Assembly (NCBI RefSeq): GCF_020080835.1
Contig: NC_058163.1
Span: 13,320,925 to 13,384,924 of the forward strand
Length of the DNA stretch: 64,000 nt
Origin: Cotesia glomerata
Lineage: Eukaryota > Arthropoda > Insecta > Hymenoptera > Braconidae
Reading direction: 5' to 3'
Translations under genes and position numbers: made by a program
Shown: positions 55,501 to 64,000 of the stretch, in pieces
Numbering within the stretch: position 1 is the stretch's first letter
How the letters are laid out: each line of letters opens with the position of its first letter
Notes under the pieces: generated by a model
The model's database searches: none
Seen by the model: only the letters and a program-made list of their open reading frames with translations
Told to the model about the DNA's origin: nothing

Positions 55501-57852
55501 TACACCTCCAGAGTAGTTAAATGTTTCCTTAGGGGTATCTTGGGCATTTTTTATAAGTGCCCGTTTTTCCAAAAAAAAAACGGGCCTTGTCTAAGTTATA
55601 CATCTGGGTTCGTAGGAAGGTCTTACACGTCGATAGAATCCAATTTTTCCCCTGGGGGTATCTTGGGCATTTTTCATAAGTGCCCGTTTTTCCAAAAAAC
55701 AAACGGGTCATGTCTAATTGCATACCTGGGTTCGTAGAAGCGTCTGACATCTCCAGAGAAGTCAAATGTTTTCCTAGGAGTGACTTGGAAATTTTTTATA
55801 AGTGCCCGTTTTTCCAAAAAAAAAAACGGGCCTTGTCTAAGTTGTATAACTGGGTTCGTAGAAAGGTCTTACACCTTCAGAGAAGTCAAATGTTTTCCTA
55901 GGAGTGACTTGGGCATCTATTATAAGTGCCCGCTTTCCAAAAAAAAAAACGGGCCATGTCTAATTTAACAACTGGGTTCGTAGGAGGGTCTCACACTTCC
56001 AGAGAATTTCAATGTTTCCCTAAGGGTATCTTGGGCATCTATTATAAGTGCCCGTTTTTCCAATATAAAACGGGCCATGTCTCATTCAACAACTGGGTTC
56101 GTAGGAGGGTCTTACACCTCTAGAGCAGTCAAATATTTTCCTAGGAGTATTTTGGGCATCTATCAATGGTGCTCGTTTTTCCAATCAAAAACGGGCCATG
56201 TCTTATCCAACAACTGGGTTCGTAGGAGGGTCTTCCACCTTCAAAGAAGTCAAATGTTTCCCTAGGAGTGACTCGGGCATTTTTTATAAGAGCCCGTTTT
56301 TAAAAAAGAAAAATGGGCCATGTCTAATTCAACAACCGGTTTCGTAGGACAGTCTAACACCTCCAGAGTAGTCAAATGTTTACCTAGGGTTATCTTGGGC
56401 ATTTTTTATAAGTTCCCGTTTCTCCAAAAAAAAACGGGTCATGTCTAATTGCATAACTGGGTTCGTAGAAGCGTCTGACATCTCCAGAGAAGTCAAATGT
56501 TTCCCTAGGAGTGACTTGGAAATTTTTTATGAGTGCCCGTTTTTCCAAAAAAAAAACGGGCAATTTCTTATTTAACAACTGTGTTCGTAGAAGGGTCTTA
56601 CACCTCCTGAGAAGTCAAATGTTTTCCTAGGGTTATCTTGGACATCTATTATAAGTGCTCGTTTTTCCAATAAAAAACGAGCCATGTCTAATTCAACAAC
56701 TGGGTTTGTAAGAGGGTCTTACAACTCTAGAGTAGTCAAATATATTTCCTAAGGGTATCTTAGGCATCTATCATAAGTGCCCGTTTTTCCAAAAAAAAAA
56801 ACAGACCCTGTCTAATTGAATAACTGGGTTCGTGGGAGGGTGTTTCACCTCCAGAGAAGTCAAATGTTCACCTAGGGGTATCTTGGGCATCTGTTGTAAG
56901 TGCCTATTTTCACAATAAAAAACGGGCCATGTCTCATTTAACAACTGGGTTCGTAGGAGGGTCTTACACCTCCAGAGAAGTCAAATGTTTCCCATGGCTT
57001 GACTTGGGCATTTTGTATAAGTGCCCGTTTTTCTGGAAAAAAACTCGCCATATCTAAGTTATACAACTGGGTTGGTGCGAGGGTCTCACATCTCTCGAGT
57101 AGTCTAATGCTTTTCGAGGGGTAGGTTGAGCATCTACTATGAGTCTCTGTTCATACGGGAGAATGGGCCCTGTCTAAATTAAATAACCAGGTTGGTGAGA
57201 GGATATGTCTTTTCGGCGTACCCAATTTTTTCTTTCGGGCTAGAAGGAGCACTTATCATGAGTATCAATTATTCCCAAAAAACGAGCTATGTTGGAATTG
57301 AACAACTAGGTTGACGAGAGGATACTTCTTCTCTGGGGTAGTCAAATGTTTTTCTAGGGGTCGATTTGGCACTAATTACAAGTGCCAGTTTTTCCGAAAA
57401 AATGGGCCATGTCTTAATTGAACGACCGGGATATTGATAGAATCTTACACCTCCGGATTTTCTAAATGTTTCCCTAAAGGTAGGTTGGGCACTTGTAACC
57501 AGTGCCCGTTTTTCTTAAAAACGGGTCTTGTCTTAATTGAACGACCGATTTTGGTAGGAAGATATTTCTTCTCCGGAGCGGTCAAATGTTTCTCTCAGGG
57601 TAGGTTTGGAACTTATTACAACTGCCCGTTTTGCCGAAAAAACGGGCCATGTCTAAATTGAACAACTATGTGGGTGCGAGGATATTTCTCTACCAGAGCA
57701 ATTAAATTTCTTTCTCGAGGTTGGATGGGCATCTGTTATAGGTGCCCGTTTTTTGAAAAAAATGGGCCATGTCTAAATTGAACAACTGAGTTTGTGAGAG
57801 AATCTTATACTACCGGAGTAGTCAAATCTTTTTCTCGGAGTAGGATGGGTAT
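52555..57852 (+). repeat. Left arm of giant foldback: ~121-bp tandem array
   Basis: About 43 units. A typical unit runs 'aactgggttcgtaggagggt' - 'cttacacctccagag' - 'gtcaaatgtttccctagggg' - 'tatcttgggcatctattata' - 'agtgcccgtttttccaa' - 'aaacgggccatgtctaa'. Starts measured at 53,418, 53,539, 53,660, 53,782, 53,903, 54,025, 54,149, 54,268 and 54,391 give a period of 119-124 bp. Each unit contains a GCCCGTTTTT/AAAAACGGGC hairpin. Units near both ends (52,555-53,250 and 57,050-57,850) are more divergent. Confidence 0.95.
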
Positions 57853-57856
57853 TCAC

Positions 57857-57962
57857 ACTACACAGTAATTAATTTTGCGTCATTGCGTCAAAAAACTTAG
57901 TGTTAAAAATTTTTAACACAAAATTTCTTGACGCAATGACGCAAAATTTTTTACTGTGTAGT
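57857..57962. mobile_element. ~105-bp palindromic MITE, left copy
   Basis: Ends ACACAGTAA...TTACTGTGT; the arms contain TTTTGCGTCATTGCGTCAA and its inverse around a 'gttaaaaatttttaac' centre. Its mirror copy is at 58,973-59,072. Confidence 0.85.
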
Positions 57963-58972
57963 CACAAAAATTAGGGATGTAAAAAAAATTTTAAATTTTA
58001 GGGTAATTTTCAACGAACCGTAATTCCGAGAAAAATGATCGTACACCAAAAAAAAAGCAAATTGTAGCTCCAAGTGTCTAGTTGTTAAAAAATTTTTTTC
58101 ATTGTTTCCTTCAAAATCACTTTTAGAAATTTTAATGCCCTTTAATTCGACCTAAGGAAAAGAGGAAAGAAAAAAAAAACGCGGAGGAATAGCTACATGA
58201 TTATAAAGGAGGAATAGCTACAGGAGAATATAGTTACAGGAGTAGCTTGGAGGGGGCCTGGTACTACGAAGTAATGCTAACGCGGTCCCGCAGTATCAGG
58301 TACAAGAGAGGGGAGGGTTTTAGTGAGTAAAAATCTCTGCCCCCCCCCCCCCAAGCAACTCCTGTAGCTATTTCCTCCTGCAGCTATTCCTCCTATATAA
58401 TCATGTAGCTATTCCTCCGCTTTTTTTTTTTCTTTCCTCTTCTTCAGCAGGACCTCACGCGTCAGCCTTCAAGGCCTCGACATATGGGATTTTTTACGTC
58501 CCACCTACTATTCCCTCCGTTTTGCGGCTTTTTGTGTGCTTTTCAAAACCCTCCTTCGATTTTCTATACGAGAATTATTTCCAGAGTTATTGATTATCAA
58601 AGTTAAAAATAACTTTTTTGCTTCGATTGACGATAACTTCGAGGCAAATCATCGTACAGGCGATTTTATTAGGTAGAATTAAAGGGCATTAAATTTGCTA
58701 AAAGATATTTCGAAGGAAACAATGAAAAAAATTTTTTAAGCCCTTAGACCTTATTATACGTAAGAACAAATTTGAAATTTTTTTTTGTAGTTTTCGTAGG
58801 ATTACTCCAGACCCAAACATGATGAAAAATTTTCATGGTCACATCTTACAACTAGACACTTGGAGCTACAATTTGCTTTTTTTTGGTGTACGATCATTTT
58901 TCTTGGAATTACGGTTCGTTGAAAATTACCCTAAAATTCGAAATTTTTTTTATATCCCTAATTTTTGTGACT

Positions 58973-59072
58973 ACACGGTAAAAAATTTTGCGTCATTGCG
59001 TCAAGAAATTTTGTGTTAAAAATTTTTAACACTAAGTTTTTTGACGCAATGACGCAAAATGAATTACTGTGT
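58973..59072. mobile_element. ~100-bp palindromic MITE, right copy
   Basis: Same palindrome as at 57,857-57,962, lying at the mirrored position at the junction of core and right arm. Confidence 0.85.
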
Positions 59073-59075
59073 GGA

Positions 59076-62000
59076 GTGAATACCCATCCTTTTCCGAGAA
59101 AAAGATTTGATGACTCCGGAAGTATAAGATTCTCTGACTAACTCAGTTCTTCAATTAAGACATAGCTCTTTTTTTTGAAAAAACAGGCACCTATAAGAGA
59201 TGCCCATCCTACCTAAAGTAAGAAATTTAATTGATCTGGTGGAGAAATATCTTCGCACCCACATAGTTGTTCAATTTAGACATGGCCCGTTTTTTCGGAA
59301 AAACGGGCAGTTGTAATTAGTTCCAAACCTGCACTGAGAGAAACATTTGACCGCTCCGGAGAAAAAATATCTTCCCACCAAAACCGGTGGTTCAATTTAG
59401 ACATGACCCGTTTTTAAGACAAACGGGCACTGGTTACAAGTGCCCAACCTACCCTTAGGGGAACATTTGACTACTCTGGAGGTGTAAGACCCTCCTACGA
59501 TCCCAGTTGTTGAATTATACATGGCCCGTTTTTTTTTGAAAAAACAGGCACTTATAATCGATGCCCAAGTCACTCCTAGGGAAACATTTGACTACTCTGG
59601 TGGTTTGAGATCCTCCTACGAACCCAGTTGTTAAATTAGATATGGCCCGATTTTTTGGAAAAACAAGCACTTATGATAGGTGCCCAATATACCCCTAGGG
59701 TAACATTTGACTACTCTGGAGGTGTAAGACCGTCCTACGAACCCAGTTGTTAAATTAGACATGGCCCGTTTTTTTTGAAAAAACGGGCACTTATAATCGA
59801 TGCCCAAGTCACTCCTAGGAAAACATTTGACTTCTCTGGAGGAGTAAGACCCTCTAATGAACCCAGTTGTATAACTTAGACAAGGCCCGTTTTTTTTTCG
59901 GAAAAAAGGCACTTATAAAAAATGGCCAAGATACCCCTTGGAAAACATTTGACTACTCTGGAGATGTAAGACCCTCCTACGAACCCAGTTGTTAAATCAG
60001 ACATGGCCCGTTTATTTTGAAAAAACGGGCACTTATAATAGATGCCCAAGTCACTCCTAGGGAAACATTACCTTCTCTGGAGGTGTGAGACCCTCCTACG
60101 AACCCAGTTGTATAACTTAGACAAGGCCCGTTTTTTTTTGGAAAAACGGGCACTTATTAAAATCACCTAAGATACCCCTAGGGTAACATTTGACTACTCT
60201 AGAGGTGTAAGACCCTCCTACGAACCCAGTTGTTAAATTAGACATGGCCCGTTTTTTATTGGAAAAACGGGCACTTATGATAGGTGCCCGAGTCACTCCT
60301 AGGGAAACATTACATTCTCAGGAGGTGTGAGACCCTCCTACGAACCCAGTTGTATAACTTAGACAAGGCCCGTTTTTTTTTTGGAAAAACGGGCACTTAT
60401 TAAAATCACCTAAGATACCCCTAGGGTAACATTTGACTACTCTGGAGATGTAAGACCCTCCTACGAACCCAGTTGTTTAATTAGACATAGCCCGTTTTTT
60501 TTGGAGAAACGGGCACTTATAATAAATGCTCAAGTCACTCCTAGGGAAACATTGACTTCTCTGGAGTTGTAAGACCCTCCTACGACCCCAGTTGTTAAAT
60601 TAGACATGGCCCGTTTTTTGTAAAATACGGGCACTCATGAAACGTGCCCAAGATACCTCTAGGGAAACATTTCACTAATCTGGAGGTGTAAGAGCCTCCT
60701 ACGAACCCAGTCGTATAACTTAGACATGGCCCGTTTTTTTCAGAAAAACGAGCACTTATGATACGTGCCTAATATACCCCTAGGGGAACATTTGACTACT
60801 CTGGAGGTGTAAGACCCTCCTACGAACCCAGTTGTTAAATTAGACATGGCCCGTTTTTTTTTTTTGAAATACGGGCACATGAAACGTGCCCAAGATACCT
60901 CTAGGGAAACATTTGACCACTCTTGAGGTGTGAGACCCTCCTACGAACCCAGTTGCTAAATTAGACAGGCCCGTTTTTTATTGGAATAACAAGCACTTAT
61001 AAAAAATGCTCAAGATAACCCTTGGGAAACATTTGACTACTCTGGAGATGTAAGACCCTACTACCAACCCAGTTGTTAAATTAGAAATGGCCCATTTTTT
61101 TTGGAAAAACGGGCACTTATAATAGATGCCCAAGTCACTCCTAGAGAAATATTACGTCCTCTGGAGGTGTAAGACCCTCCTACGAACCTAGTCGTATAAC
61201 TTAGACATGGCCTGTTTTTTTCAGAAAAACGGGCACTTATGATATGTGCCTAATATACCCCTAGGGAAACATTTGACTACTCTGGAGGTGTAAGACCTTC
61301 CTATGAACCCAGTTGCTAAATTAGACAGGCCCTTTTTTTATTGGAATAACGGGCACTCATGATAGGTGCCCAATATACCCCTAGGGGAACATTTGACTAC
61401 TCTGGAGGTGTAAGACCCTCCTACGAACCCAGTTGTAAAATTAGACATGGCTAGTTTTTTATTGGAAAATCAGGCACTTATAATAGATACCCAAGATACC
61501 CCTAGGGAAACATTTGACTACTCTGGAGGTGTAAGACCTTCCTATGAACCCAGTTGCTAAATTAGACAGGCCCTTTTTTTATTGGAATAACGGGCACTCA
61601 TGATAGGTGCCCAATATACCCCTAGGGGAACATTTGACTACTCTGGAGGTGTAAGACCCTCCTACGAACCCAGTTGTAAAATTAGACATGGCTAGTTTTT
61701 TATTGGAAAATCAGGCACTTATAATAGATACCCAAGATACCCCTAGGGAAACATTTGACTACGCTAGAGGTGTAAGACCCTCCTACGAACCCAGTTGTTT
61801 AACTAAGACAAGGCCTGTTTTTTTTTTGGAATAACGTCACTTATTAAAATCGCCTAAGATACCCCTAGGGAAACATTTGACTACTCTAGAGGTGTAAGAC
61901 CCCCCTACGAACCCAGTCGTATAACTTAGATATGGCCCGTTTTTTTCAGAAAAACGAACACTCATGAAACGTGCCCAAGATACCTCTAGGGAAACATTTC

Positions 62001-63365
62001 ACTAATCTGGAGGTGTAAGACCCTCCTACGAACCCAGTCGTATAACTTAGACATGGCCCGTTTTTTTCAGAAAAACGGGCACTTATGATACGTGCCTAAT
62101 ATACCCCTAGGGGAACATTTGACTACTCTGGAGGTGTAAGACCCTCCTACGAACCAACTTGTTAAATTAGACATGGCCCGTTTTTTTTTTTTTGAAATAT
62201 GGGCACATGAAACGTGCCCAAGATACCTCTAGGGAAACATTTGACTACTCTTGAGGTGTGAGACCCTCCTACGAACCCAGTTGCTAAATTAGACAGGCCC
62301 GTTTTTTATTGGAATAACAAGCACTTATAAAAAATGCTCAAGATAATCCTTGGGAAACATTTGACTACTCTGGAGATGTAAGACCTTCCTATGAACCCCG
62401 TTGTTAAATTAGAAATGGCCTATTTTTATGAAAAACGGGCACTTATAATAGATGCCCAAGTCACTCCTAGAGAAATATTACGTCCTCTGGAGGTGTAAGA
62501 CCCTCCTACGAACCTAGTCGTATAACTTAGACATGGCCTGTTTTTTTCAGAAAAACGGGCACTTATGATATGTGCCTAATATACCCCTAGGGGAACATTT
62601 GACTACTCTAGAGGTGTAAGACCCTCCTACGAACCCAGTTGTTAAATAAGACATGGCTCATTTTTTATTGGAAAATCAGGCACTTATAATAGATGCGCAA
62701 GATACCCCTAGGGGAACACTTGACTTCTCTGGAGGTGTAAGACCCTCCTACGACCCCAGTTGTTAAATTAGACATGGCCCGTTTTTTTTGAAATACGGGC
62801 ACTCATGAAACGTGCCTAAGATACCTCTAGGGAAACATTCGACTAATCTGGAGGTGTGAGACCTTCCTACGAACCAAGTTGTTAAATTAGACAGGCCCGT
62901 TTCTTATTGGAATATCAAGCACTTATAAAAAATGCTCAAGATACCCCTTGGGAAACATTTGACTACTCTGGAGATGTAAGACTCTCCTACGAACCCAGTT
63001 GTTAAATTAGAAATGGCCCATTTTTTTTTGAAAAACGGTCACTTATAATAGATGCCCAACCTACCCCGATAAAAACATTTGGTTCCTCTAGTGAAGAAAT
63101 ATCTTCAGACCCACCCAGTTCTTCAATTTAGACATGGCCCGTTTTTTTCGGAAAAACGGGCACTTGTAATTAGTGCCTAACCCGCCCCTAGGAAAACGTT
63201 CAACTACTTCGGAGAAGAAATATCCTCTCGTAACTCCAGTTGTCCAATCCCAGAATGGCCCGTTTTTTGGGAAAAACGGGCAGTTATAATTAGTGCTCCT
63301 TCTACCCCGAGAAAAAAATTGGCTACGCCGGAGGAGACATATTTTTTTACCAACCTGGTTTTAAA
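59076..63365 (-). repeat. Right arm of giant foldback: ~121-bp tandem array, inverted
   Basis: About 35 units with the same landmarks as the left arm in reverse complement ('cctcctacgaacccagttgt', 'aaacatttgactactctgga'). Some higher-order duplication is visible: blocks around 61,200-61,460 and 61,460-61,740 are nearly identical, and 60,640-61,250 resembles 61,930-62,580. The arm ends at 'accaacctggttttaaag' near 63,365. Confidence 0.95.
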
Positions 63366-63591
63366 GTGAAACTTCTATACGGAGGGTAAAATTGAACGAT
63401 TTGAGGCGGAAAAGGGGAAGTAGCGCTAGAGGAGAAGCATTGAGTGAAAGTTTAGAGTAGGCGAGTGGGGGAATCGCTTGCATAGCAAGCCGAGCAAGCC
63501 TTATATATTCTAAAGAGTGGGGAGAGTTAAGGAGAGTCAAGTAGAGTGGACGAGTGCAGTGCGCGTGCGTCGTAATTCCACTACGTTACTA

Positions 63592-63662
<71 letters not shown>

Positions 63663-64000
63663 GTGTGTGTATATATTATATGTATATGCGTATATCAGCT
63701 GTTGCAAACCGTTCTTATTTAATACGTTTTAGTACAGATATATGCATAAATACTTATAAATACATGAAAAATACACTTATTTGATATATATATTAAAATT
63801 TATTCCTGGAAAATTATTTTTCATCATATTTTTTAATTATTTTGTGTAAATAGTTTTGGGGTATAGTGGGGTGTATATATATTTACACGTGTTGACTCAA
63901 ATATAAATTTCTCAATTCCTGTTTATACATTCGTGTTAATAATTTCATCATTATATTTTCTTAATCCTGGTAAGTAAATGATAATTATTGTAGGTTGCTT
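63366..64000. other. Unique-looking flank with AT microsatellite
   Basis: 63,366-63,590 is purine-rich without a gene. 63,590-63,660 is a TA dinucleotide run, and the rest is AT-rich. Nothing else seen. Confidence 0.6.

Larger units (their letters stand above)
57853..59075. repeat. Core of the giant foldback: nested inverted repeats
   Basis: 57,957-58,110 is the inverse of about 58,700-58,975, with one extra ~105-bp block on the right (58,745-58,850). At the very centre 58,150-58,245 pairs with 58,345-58,445 ('ggaggaatagctacatgatt' against its inverse), leaving a ~100-bp loop that includes a run of 14 C. No open frame of interest. Confidence 0.85.
52555..63365. mobile_element. Giant (~10.8 kb) foldback element, non-autonomous
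   Basis: Two opposing arrays of the same ~121-bp unit flank a 1.2-kb core that is itself an inverted repeat. Variant units occur in mirrored order: the GC-variant pair at 52,930-53,110 matches 63,180-63,363 inverted, and the series at 57,430-57,760 matches 59,170-59,470 inverted. So the arms are true TIRs, not independent arrays. No transposase. Long TIRs made of direct repeats recall FB/Galileo-type foldback elements, by structure only. No flanking duplication was found; the left arm extends about 370 bp further than the right. Confidence 0.75.

Noticed and set aside
54375..56578. Many 60-90-codon open frames in the foldback arrays
   Set aside because: They recur with the repeat unit on both strands and in several frames; translation products of satellite DNA.
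52555..63365. CRISPR-like impression of regularly spaced repeats
   Set aside because: The whole ~121-bp unit is repeated, there are no unique spacers, no cas genes, and the context is a eukaryotic transposon-rich region.
63517..63732. Open frame with YIYI repeats
   Set aside because: Created by the TA microsatellite.

Overview
The window is AT-rich eukaryotic DNA with spliced genes, GT-AG introns, AT and CATA microsatellites and a very high density of nested transposable elements. The protein families (insect-type Helitron, Polinton/Maverick with insect-like capsid genes, an insect repeat-associated gene with a YPCYLC knuckle, a BEN-domain gene) point to an insect, most likely a hymenopteran such as a parasitoid wasp. 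That assignment is inference. I found no ordinary host gene; almost everything that can be explained is mobile DNA.

Layout. (1) 1-4,911: dispersed repeats, a broken insect repeat-associated gene whose middle third is duplicated as a near-perfect inverted repeat, and a degenerate satellite. (2) 4,912-23,372: an 18.5-kb CACTA/EnSpm-type element. It starts with CACTA, carries about 250-bp terminal inverted repeats full of AGATCT-containing motifs, and has two divergently transcribed spliced genes: a decayed tnp2-like transposase (minus) and a BEN-domain gene (plus). Each gene has a tandem-repeat array in one intron. The BEN gene is partly duplicated downstream, and a 2-kb long-TIR transposon, a 100-N assembly gap, an LTR-like block and a CATA microsatellite lie between the two copies. 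(3) 23,373-26,415: satellite remnant, repeats, and a 3'-truncated Helitron. (4) About 26,776-52,020: a Polinton/Maverick with a plus-strand uncharacterised gene, a minus-strand virion cluster (PLA2/pVI-like protein, adenovirus-like protease, minor capsid, major capsid), a plus-strand cluster (packaging ATPase, a DUF8207-like protein, a collagen-like/coiled-coil protein, integrase) and a minus-strand protein-primed DNA polymerase B. Nearly all its genes are broken; the minor-capsid ORF is the only clearly intact one. (5) 52,555-63,365: an 11-kb foldback structure made of two opposing arrays of about 121-bp units around a nested palindromic core.

The Polinton shows an ordered insertion history. 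Three solo LTRs (4-bp duplications ATCA, CATT, AAGT), two MITE-like foldbacks and one LINE have entered it. The LINE sits inside the polymerase gene, just after the catalytic YTDTDS motif, and is itself split by a 4.4-kb long-TIR DNA transposon with a clean TACA duplication. Coding content is therefore nested three deep.

Limits: family names come from recognising motifs by eye. No alignment, splice prediction or database search was run, and percent identities were not computed.
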